DNA from: Mesorhizobium sp. B4-1-4
GTDB lineage: Bacteria; Pseudomonadota; Alphaproteobacteria; Rhizobiales; Rhizobiaceae
DNA: 64,000 nt
Assembly (NCBI RefSeq): GCF_006439395.2
Contig: NZ_CP083950.1
Span: 3,782,001 to 3,846,000 of the forward strand
Direction: 5' to 3'
The notes beneath the pieces are model-generated. The model was not told where the DNA came from, made no database searches, and saw only the letters and a list, made by a program, of their open reading frames with translations. This document shows, piece after piece, positions 44,308 through 51,474 of this stretch. Each line of letters begins with the position of its first letter. Position 1 is the first letter of the stretch. The translations under genes and the position numbers were made by a program.

Positions 44308-44838
44308 ATGACCGCTCGACACTTTGCCGACATGCAGCCGATCCTTCATCAGAACATACAGGCCTTGGTCGACCACAGGCAGCAACAGGAGGAGCATCGC
44401 GGAATCCAGATGCGGATTGCTGGCGCCATTTCGCGTTTCGCGGGAAGCATGACCTTTGTGTATTTGCATCTTGCGGCGCTGGTTGGCTGGATCCTCGCGA
44501 ACGTGGGAGCAATCCCAGGCATCCCGGCCTGGGACCCGACTTTCGTGATCCTGGCCATGGTCGCGTCAGTCGAGGCGATTTTCCTGTCCACTTTCGTGCT
44601 GATCAATCAGAACAGGATGACTGAACAGAGCGAACGCCGAGCCGAACTGGATTTGCAGATCAGCCTTCTAAACGAGCATGAAACCACGCGGCTGATTGAA
44701 ATGGTGGCTGCTTTGACGGCGCGCTTGAACGTCGCGACGCCGGCCGACGAGGAGCTGCCGCAACTGGCCGAGAACGTCGATCCGCGAAAGGTAATGACCC
44801 AAATCCAGGAAGCCTCTCGAGATCGGCGGAAACCTTGA
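44308..44838 (+). CDS. DUF1003 membrane protein
   Basis: A 176-residue DUF1003 protein. SMTFVYLHLAALVGWILANV and the following ILAMVASVEAIFLSTFVLIN are the two membrane helices and carry the family's conserved aromatic and Glu residues. A charged C-terminal coiled coil (from about 110) follows. The family is widespread, of unknown function, and sometimes linked to cyclic-nucleotide or potassium contexts. Monocistronic here. Confidence 0.85.
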   Translation: MTARHFADMQPILHQNIQALVDHRQQQEEHRGIQMRIAGAISRFAGSMTFVYLHLAALVGWILANVGAIPGIPAWDPTFVILAMVASVEAIFLSTFVLINQNRMTEQSERRAELDLQISLLNEHETTRLIEMVAALTARLNVATPADEELPQLAENVDPRKVMTQIQEASRDRRKP

Positions 44839-45114
44839 ACAAATGTTTCGCATCCAAATGGCAATTCGAGCTTGTCCGTCGGCCGAACTCTGCGGTTAGC
44901 TGTTCGAGCCTTGCTCCGCTGAAACGAGCGGCAACAACAGCCGCGCATCGGAGCCGTCTGAGAAGTCCGCGTGTCCCGCCCCCTTCATCAGTCCTGCCAG
45001 ATGTCCGGCTGTCTTGACACCTGAAAAGCTCGAACACATATCGTTCTGCGGTGCGAGCCAGCCCGGCCTGCACCAACCCGAAAAACTCAAAACTCGTTCA
45101 ACTTGGAGGATCTG

Positions 45115-45414
45115 ATGAACGATCGGATGTTCGATAGCCCCGTATTCGTGAAGGGCGGGGAAAACACCATTCAAGAGATTGCGTGCCTCGAAGACGCCCT
45201 GGAATTTATGTACGAGTGGCCGAAGAATAGACGCGGCCCGATTTACGACACAGCGCTTCGCGCCTGCCAGCGAGCGTTTGATCGGGACTATCCGCTGTCT
45301 GCCGCGCGCAACGCTTTCGCGGGTTTTGCCAAGTCGGCCAAAGTTATCGAAGAGGTCAGCGCGCCTCTGGCGTGGATGACCGGCAAGGCCAGCCAAGGCG
45401 GCGTGGCGGCTTAG
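45115..45414 (+). CDS. DUF982 protein (first of two)
   Basis: A 99-residue DUF982 protein, with FVKGGENTIQEIACLEDALE, a W/R-rich turn and RACQRAFDRDYPLSAARNAF. This family is typical of Rhizobiales. GGAGG lies five bases before the ATG; a longer ATG twelve bases upstream overlaps that site. It is followed 21 bases later by a second DUF982 gene, so the pair is probably a small operon. Function unknown. Confidence 0.85.
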   Translation: MNDRMFDSPVFVKGGENTIQEIACLEDALEFMYEWPKNRRGPIYDTALRACQRAFDRDYPLSAARNAFAGFAKSAKVIEEVSAPLAWMTGKASQGGVAA

Positions 45415-45435
45415 CAGTGCTGATGGGAGGTTATG

Positions 45436-45717
45436 ATGCTTTCGAAGCCTTTCAAAAAGCCAATCCGTGTATGGGTTGGTCTCGGCTTTCCTCGTCAACT
45501 CAACACCGTTGTCGATGCCTACCAGTTCGCCATGGACTATTGCGGCAACAGTCCTGAACAGAGAGCTGCAATTCGAGCCTGCAAGGCGGCACTAACCGGT
45601 GATATCGATGCGGAGACGGCGCGCGGCGTTTTCGTGGCGTTTGCCGAGAAAAAAGGCTTGGTGGCCGACGAGTGGGTGCCGCTGCCCGTCAAGAACGAAA
45701 GGCGCAACCACGCCTGA
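45436..45717 (+). CDS. DUF982 protein (second of two)
   Basis: A 93-residue DUF982 protein, with PIRVWVGLGFPRQLNTVVDA, then RAAIRACKAALTGDIDAETA and RGVFVAFAEKKG. GGGAGG precedes ATG 45436 by five bases; ATG 45433 is also possible. It differs clearly from the first copy, so the duplication is old. Function unknown. Confidence 0.85.
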   Translation: MLSKPFKKPIRVWVGLGFPRQLNTVVDAYQFAMDYCGNSPEQRAAIRACKAALTGDIDAETARGVFVAFAEKKGLVADEWVPLPVKNERRNHA

Positions 45718-45955
45718 TAATTGGGGCGGTCGTTCTCACGCGGCCGCCTCGCCTGCTTCGGGGCACCGCGGCCCCGGCACAGGACACGGGCCAGGAGGGG
45801 ACTAGTCCTCGCGCTCGCCCAGCGACGCCGTTGCGCGTCTATTCGACCTCGAGGTTGCTAGCTCCCCAGAAGACTGAGCCGCCCAAGTAAACCTTACGTT
45901 GAATATTGTTGATCATTGACCGCGGATTTGGGGAGAAGAGTGCGAGGAAGCGCAG

Positions 45956-46123
45956 ATGGCAAAGCGCAAATCAAAGCGAATCAGGGTTCTATCCCTGCCT
46001 TCGCCCGAGCTCATCGTCGAAGCCACATTTTTTGCTCGAAAGTGTGGGATCACCACCGACGAGGCGTCGGCTCTCATCGCCCGAGCTAACAAAGCCGAGA
46101 AGATTCGGGACCCTGAGCGCTAA
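45956..46123 (+). CDS. Small basic protein (55 aa)
   Basis: A 55-residue protein with a Lys/Arg-rich start (MAKRKSKRIR), a short Ser/Pro linker and a helical end (ATFFARKCGITTDEASALIA). The second half resembles DUF3606-type small helical proteins, which is a tentative match. GAGGAAG lies five bases before the ATG. The basic N-terminus suggests nucleic-acid binding. Confidence 0.65.
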   Translation: MAKRKSKRIRVLSLPSPELIVEATFFARKCGITTDEASALIARANKAEKIRDPER

Positions 46124-46199
46124 TCCGTGGCCCTTGATCAGCCTCATCGCTCGCGGAATCGCCAATTTCAATCTCCAGTGGAATCCAGCGTGCCGGCGC

Positions 46200-46418
46200 C
46201 TAATCGAGGCGCTTGATGCGGCCCTTCTCGAGGCGGAATACTCCGGCATTGCCGCCTTGTTTCTCAAAATCGGTCTGCAATTCATCCCAGGTGCCAAGGT
46301 GCTCCCCACAGTCGGCACACAGGATCCGTGTCTCGGGTCGCGCATCACGCGGTATTCTCAGCCGGATGGTGAGGCAATAAGGGCACTCCAGCCGGTGATC
46401 GAGAAATTCTTGCGACAT
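46200..46418 (-). CDS. Small zinc-ribbon protein (copy A)
   Basis: A 72-residue protein with two CxxC knuckles (CPYC and CADC) about 19 residues apart, then GTWDELQTDF and a basic VFRLEKGRIKRLD end. By hand alignment 53 of 72 residues match the gene at 48251, so they are paralogues 2 kb apart on opposite strands. Probably a zinc-binding adaptor or nucleic-acid-binding protein. Confidence 0.8.
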   Translation of the reverse strand: MSQEFLDHRLECPYCLTIRLRIPRDARPETRILCADCGEHLGTWDELQTDFEKQGGNAGVFRLEKGRIKRLD

Positions 46419-46756
46419 CGCTCAGCCCTCCTCGCTATCGGACCCCGCGTATCAACGCTTTCGGGAAGATCCGCTAAATTGGGGTCGTGGAATGGAAAGG
46501 TTGACCAGCATCTCAACAGATCGGTGCGTCTGATGCAACTCACTCCTGCCAGGCCTTGCCTTGCGGTCGTCTTCAGCGCTGTCGCCTTCTCGATTTCCCG
46601 CTGGATATGCGGGCGATAAGACCAAGTGCCGGCGCCGCCGCCGCAGGGACGCCTTTCGCAGTCTCGGCATATCCGTGCTCCTAGCTGGCCTGGTTCTTTC
46701 GAACCGCTGGGCGACAACAGCAGGGGCACGGGATCTGGAAGTTATTCGCTGTAACG
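46419..46756. other. Gene-free stretch
   Basis: About 340 bases between two reverse-strand small genes. Reading frames here have no ribosome-binding site and unnatural composition. No promoter motif, repeat or hairpin stood out. Confidence 0.4.
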
Positions 46757-46957
46757 TCAGGTACCGTATCTGACTTCAAGAGCGTCAGCTATTCGCTCGC
46801 AAAGCAACTCCCCCGTTGCTACATTTAGGTGAAGGCACAGGCGCTCTCCTCGATTGTCAACGACGATTATCGCGATGCCTTCATCGGTGTAGTCGGCACC
46901 CGATTCAACATCCACCAGCCTGAAATTGCGAGGGACCGTATCCGGATCGGTGGACAT
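46757..46957 (-). CDS. Hypothetical protein (66 aa)
   Basis: A 66-residue acidic, beta-rich protein. It reads MSTDPDTVPRNFRLVDVESG, then a hydrophobic IAIIVVDNRGERLCLHLNV core and an LLCERIADAL helix. The even spacing of strands is protein-like, but I recognise no family. No strong ribosome-binding site. Confidence 0.55.
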   Translation of the reverse strand: MSTDPDTVPRNFRLVDVESGADYTDEGIAIIVVDNRGERLCLHLNVATGELLCERIADALEVRYGT

Positions 46958-47123
46958 ATTCGCACCCCATCGGCGGCTATTCGGCAGCTGACTGTCGGAT
47001 TATCCCACGTCAAGCCCTGCCATTGCAATGAGACGGAAGATCACGGGACTGAACGCTTGAATTGTGCCGTATCCGAGCCGGCAAAAACACCTCGGAATGA
47101 CCGACGCGTCATAGACCCAGGGA

Positions 47124-47675
47124 TCACTTCAACACCTTTTGTTTTCGCTGAAAGGCCTTGGCACCCTTGATGAGTGATTTGGCCGCCTCGCCGGCGTCCT
47201 GCCAGCCCTTCAGCTTGACTATCTTGCCCGTGCCCAGCACGGACGACAAGAAGAACTGCTCTATCTCCTTGCGCAAATCCTGCGGCACGTGGTCGGCGGC
47301 GGTGGGCTCGTCAAGGGCGTCCTCCCTGCGCGGGCAGAAAATATAGCGATCGTTCCTGAGCACGGTTCCGTGCGGATCCTTCTGCTGCACCCGTAGCGCA
47401 CCGAGCAGGTCGCATTGAATGACCACGCCTGGGGCCGTCGCCGCCTGGTGGATCACCATGCCGTCAAGCGGATCACCGTCATCGCCGAGGGTGGAGGGTA
47501 CGAAACCCCAATCATACGGGTATGTGTTGCCGACCGGCAGCGGCCTTGAATATTGAAAGACACCCATCTTCGGCTCGTAGGCGAGCTTTGCCGCTGCTCC
47601 CCTTGGCGTTTCGATCACGACGCGAAACAGGTTCCGGGACTTCGTCGGTAGTTTCAAGAAGTTTGTCATAGCCAT
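47124..47675 (-). CDS. ppa: Inorganic pyrophosphatase family protein
   Basis: A 183-residue family I pyrophosphatase. Substrate-binding and metal motifs include KLAYEPKMGVFQYSRPLPVG and DWGFVPSTLGDDGDPLDGMV (the Asp-x-Asp-Pro-x-Asp signature). The C-terminal part has extra Lys-rich residues. Compared with housekeeping pyrophosphatases it departs from the usual YxVDP-like strands, so it may be a second, stress-type copy. Starts at 47675 or 47669 are possible. Confidence 0.85.
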   Translation of the reverse strand: MAMTNFLKLPTKSRNLFRVVIETPRGAAAKLAYEPKMGVFQYSRPLPVGNTYPYDWGFVPSTLGDDGDPLDGMVIHQAATAPGVVIQCDLLGALRVQQKDPHGTVLRNDRYIFCPRREDALDEPTAADHVPQDLRKEIEQFFLSSVLGTGKIVKLKGWQDAGEAAKSLIKGAKAFQRKQKVLK

Positions 47676-47745
47676 ACATCCGAAAGCGCCATCGCAGTAG
47701 CACGCGCGACGAAGCAAAAGGTTCCCGTTTTGCCAGCCGACAAAT

Positions 47746-47770
47746 GGAACCAGCTTTGGAAGCGAATGTT
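47746..47770 (+). promoter_or_regulatory. EcfG-type promoter for the 77-aa membrane protein
   Basis: GGAAC-N17-GTT ending 28 bases before the ATG at 47799. Confidence 0.8.
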
Positions 47771-47798
47771 CAACATTGCAGCGAAAAGGGAGAGTTTG

Positions 47799-48032
47799 AT
47801 GGCTAAGATTTCACCGCATGCGCTGAAAGGCGCCGGCTACGGGATTTCAACCATAAGCGTCATATTGCTGGCGGTGGTCAGCTGGAAAAGTGCCTCGCAA
47901 GATCCGATGCTTGCCGCATGCCTGTTTGGTGGTGCCGTAACCTCGATAGCTGGCATGTGTTGCCGCTGGACTTCCTATGCGATCGAAAAGCGCCAGAAGC
48001 GCATGCAAAGGGATGCTTTGGGGAGCTTATGA
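47799..48032 (+). CDS. Small two-helix membrane protein (77 aa)
   Basis: A 77-residue protein with two hydrophobic segments (about 14-32 and 40-55) and a very basic C-terminal helix (EKRQKRMQRDAL). AGGGAG lies at a good distance from the ATG. Longer starts upstream would overlap the EcfG promoter. A stress-induced inner-membrane protein of unknown function. Confidence 0.75.
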   Translation: MAKISPHALKGAGYGISTISVILLAVVSWKSASQDPMLAACLFGGAVTSIAGMCCRWTSYAIEKRQKRMQRDALGSL

Positions 48033-48250
48033 CCGTTGGTCGACCTCAATGACTCCGCCCGCCGGCGCAGCCAGTTGCCGCTGCCGTGCCCGTGATCCAA
48101 AGATGCCAAGGCGCCTGAAAATACCTCGCCGACAACGGCATGAATGGTTTGATTGATTGCCAGGGCGCCCGCCGACGATAGGCCACACGACGCCCTTGTG
48201 TTTGCATCTCGCCCGCCCGATAGTCTCATCGGGACGCTCTGAAAGTAGCC

Positions 48251-48469
48251 ATGGCCAGCGAATATCTGAACCACCTTTTGGAGTGCCCCTTTTGCGGCAC
48301 TATCCGGTTGCGGATTCCCAGCGACGCCCAGCCGTTGACGCCGATCACTTGCGCCGATTGCGGCAAATATCTCGGCACATGGGATGAGTTGCAAACCGAT
48401 TTCGAGCTGCAAGGCGGCACCGATGGGGTGTTCCGTCTCGACAAAGGGCGCATCAAGAAGCTCGACTAA
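48251..48469 (+). CDS. Small zinc-ribbon protein (copy B)
   Basis: The 72-residue paralogue of the gene at 46200, with CPFC and CADC knuckles and the same GTWDELQTDF core. The stop codon lies at the edge of a RIME-like repeat that follows immediately. The two copies face opposite ways, which fits duplication by inversion or independent insertion. Confidence 0.8.
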   Translation: MASEYLNHLLECPFCGTIRLRIPSDAQPLTPITCADCGKYLGTWDELQTDFELQGGTDGVFRLDKGRIKKLD

Positions 48470-48570
48470 AGCGCGTCGCGTCGAAACGGATTCATGCGAC
48501 GCTTTAGGTCATTGTTTTTACGCACGTCGTTCGCCCAGAACCGAGGTCACTTTTGGGCGACATGCATTAA
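48468..48570. repeat. RIME-like intergenic repeat
   Basis: Begins at the zinc-ribbon stop codon with AAAGCGCGTCGCGTCGAAAC, then has an inverted partner ending GCGACGCTTT. A second stem, CGCCCA pairing with TGGGCG, lies around 48533-48559. The sequence matches my memory of a repeat found many times in Mesorhizobium genomes. Confidence 0.75.
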
Positions 48571-48621
48571 CCCAGAAAGAGCAATCTCCGCTCGCTCGTG
48601 TGAGTGAGCGCTCATCCATTT

Positions 48622-48726
48622 TCAGCCTGCCGTAAGGCTTACGAGCAACACGGCCACCAAGATCGATAACGGCACCGCCATGAACAGTGCTGCCTCCAGA
48701 AAACGGGTTTCCTTGTCTCTGAACAT
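48622..48726 (-). CDS. Tiny membrane protein (34 aa)
   Basis: A 34-residue peptide: charged start (MFRDKETRFLE) and one hydrophobic helix to the end. GAGG lies nine bases before the ATG. It follows a 30-residue membrane peptide gene on the same strand by about 150 bases. The frame extends upstream, but those residues look non-coding. Confidence 0.6.
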   Translation of the reverse strand: MFRDKETRFLEAALFMAVPLSILVAVLLVSLTAG

Positions 48727-48877
48727 TAGGCCAAACCTCACATTTCGGTGCCGGACGCCCGGGGAATTGAGGGTTCGCTCGCCGCCGCATCGGAGCGGCG
48801 TGCGAACCCTATCGGCGCAGGAAGGGACGTTAGCTGCGCCAATCTGCAAAACCTTCGTGGTCGATTCTCCTGGAGGG

Positions 48878-48970
48878 TCAACTGAGGGCAATGCCAACCA
48901 CCAAGAAGGTGATGGCCACCGCGAATATTGGTGCGAGCAACCAGCGCGCTTGTCCGACACTCCTATCCAT
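48878..48970 (-). CDS. Tiny membrane protein (30 aa)
   Basis: A 30-residue peptide with a short basic start (MDRSVGQAR) and a single membrane helix. GGAGG sits six bases before the ATG, and an exact EcfG promoter lies 28 bases upstream, so expression under stress is likely despite the small size. Confidence 0.7.
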   Translation of the reverse strand: MDRSVGQARWLLAPIFAVAITFLVVGIALS

Positions 48971-48998
48971 CACCTTCCTCCACAAACTTGCAGCGAAC

Positions 48999-49023
48999 AA
49001 CGACCGCAAAACGCGGCTGTTCC
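48999..49023 (-). promoter_or_regulatory. EcfG-type promoter for the tiny membrane proteins
   Basis: Reverse GGAAC-N16-CGTT, 28 bases before the start at 48970. Confidence 0.75.
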
Positions 49024-49102
49024 CGGTAAGGGGTTTGGCAGGACTTTTGCGTTTCGCGATTGGACCTAAGTCCGGTGTCCGCCCGACCGAAGCCCTAATT
49101 CG

Positions 49103-49127
49103 GGAACGTTTGACCTCGGGCCAAGTT
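49103..49127 (+). promoter_or_regulatory. EcfG-type promoter for the DUF1236-like protein
   Basis: GGAAC-N17-GTT ending 57 bases before the ATG at 49185. Confidence 0.78.
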
Positions 49128-49184
49128 CGGTCCGGGCGCGGCAATGGAAGTCGTACCGCGCTTATTTTTGCGAAGGAGGAACTC

Positions 49185-49481
49185 ATGAGAATGCATCTTG
49201 CCGCCGCCGCTGCGGCTCTGTTGCTTGCGGGTATTGGCGCAGCCGCGGCGGAGGACGTCGTTATCCAGCCCGAGCAGGAAACAGTCATCAAGGAATACGT
49301 GAAGAAGCAGCCGCTGGCTTCAGTGAAGGTTCCCGGTGTGGAACTCAACGTCGGCACGGCTTTGCCCGATACCGTCGAACTCCACGAAGTTCCCAATGTC
49401 AAATATCGCTACACCGTGATCGACAATCGGACGGTTGTCGTGGATCCGGGCACCCGCAAGATCGTCAAGGTCATCCAGTAG
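49185..49481 (+). CDS. Secreted DUF1236-like protein
   Basis: A 98-residue exported protein: signal peptide to about residue 22 (AAAAED cleavage region), then IQPEQETVIKEYVKK and VGTALPDTVELHEVP, followed by a YRYTVIDNRTVVVDPGTRKI beta-hairpin. This is the DUF1236 pattern of periplasmic proteins common in rhizobia. AAGGAGGA lies at a good distance from the ATG. Flanked by an EcfG promoter and a hairpin terminator, so it is a one-gene stress unit. Confidence 0.85.
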   Translation: MRMHLAAAAAALLLAGIGAAAAEDVVIQPEQETVIKEYVKKQPLASVKVPGVELNVGTALPDTVELHEVPNVKYRYTVIDNRTVVVDPGTRKIVKVIQ

Positions 49482-49501
49482 GGGCGATCGCAGCATTTGG
49501 C

Positions 49502-49523
49502 CCGCCGCCCGGCGAGGCGGCGG
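49502..49523 (+). terminator. GC-rich hairpin after the DUF1236-like gene
   Basis: Eight-base arms CCGCCGCC and GGCGGCGG with a six-base loop, 20 bases after the stop codon. The T-rich stretch lies further downstream, so it may be only partly effective. Confidence 0.55.
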
Positions 49524-49597
49524 ACCAGATCCACAAAAATCTTTAACATTGTGTGAGAACTTGGATGCCGCTCTCCGCAGCATTGTTGACCTGCAAA

Positions 49598-49813
49598 ATG
49601 ACATTCCAATGTCCCGAATGCGGTTTCGCATTCGTAAAGCACGGTAGCTGGTTTCAGAGTGTTTCGTGGTATGAGTGCGAGGGTTGTCGACGCCGGATCC
49701 GGATCACCTATCCCGACAAGCTCAAACTCTTCGCCAGGTATCAGCAGGCGCCGGGCCCGACGACAGAGCGTCCCCGGCTGCGGCACAGAATGGACGTGGC
49801 AACTACCCGATGA
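49598..49813 (+). CDS. Zinc-ribbon-like protein (71 aa)
   Basis: MTFQCPECGFAFVKHGSW begins the protein and WYECEGCRRRIRITYPDK follows, giving two CxxC knuckles about 20 residues apart. The C-terminal part is basic. A GTG 45 bases upstream would lengthen it. No clear ribbon-binding site precedes the ATG. Similar small proteins with this exact knuckle pattern are common in rhizobia. Function unknown. Confidence 0.65.
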   Translation: MTFQCPECGFAFVKHGSWFQSVSWYECEGCRRRIRITYPDKLKLFARYQQAPGPTTERPRLRHRMDVATTR

Positions 49814-50224
49814 AGTGAATGACGAACCGGCTTTTGCGCAATTTGCATCGCAAACCGACGCCTGGGGGTGCGTCGAGGTTTCGCCCAACCCTGGCAGGAC
49901 GCTTTGACTTCTGAAAATGCCGTCAATCTCGGTCCCCGCTCCGTCGAAGTTACCGGAAACATGGGCGAATGATTTGTCCGCCTTGTACGCGGCGGGAAAA
50001 GTTACATCCTGGTTTTCGGACTCGAGTCTTGTGCCCGCGCCTATGCGGAAGGCCAGCGAGCGGCTCTGGTCCGCCATCGAAGGCCGCCTCGCGCCAATGA
50101 CGCGCGGCCACCGCCGCAGCGCGCGCACGGGCTCGACCACCCTTCGCCGATCCGCCTCGACATTCGGACTGCCGGGTGTCGCGGATATGAACGGATCCTG
50201 TTGCTGGCTCATGGCGATGCCTCG
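49814..50224. other. Region with one doubtful reverse frame
   Basis: A reverse frame starts at ATG 50212 with GAGG eight bases upstream, 12 bases after the frameshifted ialB. It reads MSQQQDPFISATPGSPNVEA, then becomes Arg-rich and runs on antisense to the zinc-ribbon gene to 49409. The first 20 residues look translated; the rest does not. It may be the start of a decayed gene. No promoter motif or repeat seen. Confidence 0.35.
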
Positions 50225-50807
50225 TTACTTGATTGGCGCAAGGGCTTCCGACAGCCCTTTGAGCATTGCGGTCACGGTGATGGTCTGGCCGTCGACGGTT
50301 GCATAGGAGATCGCCGGCGTTGCCTTCTGCGCTATCTGCTGGCGCATCAGCGGCCCCACCGGCAGCATGCCGACACAGACCATTTCGTTGCAGCCGTCGA
50401 GATGCACGTCGATCGGCTGTTTGCCATCGAACTTCAGCGACACCGGGCCGTCGCTCCTGGCGTTCGGCGCGGTGCGCACGATCATGTACGGCTTGCCGTC
50501 CTGGGTGGCGGCAAGCGACCAGCTGAAGGCCATCTTGCCGGCTCCGTCCTCGATCACCTGCGAGACATTGCACACCTTCTTGCGGGCCTTCAGGTTCTCG
50601 TCGCAGATCAGCGTCCAGTTCTCGAAGGGACGGATGGTGCGCTGGTATTGCCCGAGCTTCACGTCGGGAGGCACGACCACATCCGAAGGCTTGATCCTGA
50701 AGGGCGGAGCCATCTGCAACCGGCGCCAGCCCGCCGGCAAGCGCCAGGCAGGTCAGCACGGCCACGGCAATTGCATCTAGGCCGGCATGGCCTGTTCGCC
50801 TGTCCAT
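50225..50807 (-). pseudogene. ialB: Frameshifted invasion-associated protein B
   Basis: A signal peptide with a good start (GAGG, ATG at 50807) reads MDRRTGHAGLDAIAVAVLTC and continues to a cleavage region. The mature IalB domain lies in another frame: FRIKPSDVVVPPDVKLGQYQ, ENWTLICDE, KVCNVSQVI, then LKFDGKQPIDVHLDGCNEMV. The two frames meet near 50707-50722 and differ by one base. IalB-like proteins are periplasmic and linked to host-cell invasion in Bartonella. As read, no complete export-competent protein is made; a sequencing error is the alternative. Confidence 0.8.
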
Positions 50808-50826
50808 TCCCGCCTCAAATCCCTCT

Positions 50827-51361
50827 TCAGTTCAGCGTGAAGCTCAGGCCGGCGCCGACGCCGACGTTTCCACCGGCGGCCGTGCCCGACACATTGGCGC
50901 GGATGCGGCCATCCTCGCTGGTGTAGCCCGCGCCGAAGGCGAAGGCGCTCGAATCCCGCCAGAAGCCGCCGCCCGCCGCCACGCTCAGCTTGCCGGGATG
51001 ATCGTCGTAGCGCAGCGAGGCCGATTGCCGCCGCCTGCCGTGCTTCGTCCCTGATGCCGCTTATGTCGGAATTGAGCTGGCTGAACTTCTGGTCGGTATA
51101 GTTTTTAGCCTGCGGCAGGGTCGTGACCGCCACCTGGTCGGTGTAGCTCCTGGATTGGGCCAGGTTCAGGTTCAACTGGTTGACGTTGACCGCGTCGGTG
51201 CCGGTAACGCCTGGGCCGACATTGGAGATAACGACAGGCGCATTCGGGTCGCCGCCTTGCAGCGTTATTTTATTGGTCTTGGTCGTCGATCCGTCGGCCA
51301 TATGCTTGAGGTCACGCTCCGCTCTCCTGGATGGAGTTCTATCGGCGCTTGATTCGCTCAA
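50827..51361 (-). pseudogene. YadA-like autotransporter remnant, truncated and frameshifted
   Basis: The first frame holds a short head, then TDAVNVNQLN and a coiled-coil stalk segment (SYTDQVAV, NYTDQKFSQL). The C-terminal YadA beta-barrel anchor is in a second frame: LRYDDHPGKLSVAAGGGFW, then SAFAFGAGYTSEDGRIRANV, ending GVGAGLSFTLN. The frames switch near 51020, probably by a small deletion. Complete trimeric autotransporters are much longer at the N-terminus, so the passenger is missing too. A decayed surface adhesin. Confidence 0.8.
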
Positions 51362-51474
51362 TCTGTCTCAGGAAACGGAATTCTTCGGCTGAGCGTCGCG
51401 ACCGTCATCCGGCAAAAGCCCAGGCATAAGCGACTGCATTGCCTTCTGCGACCACCCGCTGGATAGTCCGCAAA

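Noticed and set aside
44896..45498. Reverse frame of 200 codons over the DUF982 genes
   Set aside because: Mirror of the DUF982 pair, which have good ribosome-binding sites and family motifs.
45906..46619. Forward frame of 237 codons across the first zinc-ribbon gene
   Set aside because: Overlaps two better-supported small genes and has no start signal.
49409..50212. Reverse frame of 267 codons after ialB
   Set aside because: Only its first 20 residues look translated; most of it is antisense to the zinc-ribbon and DUF1236-like genes.
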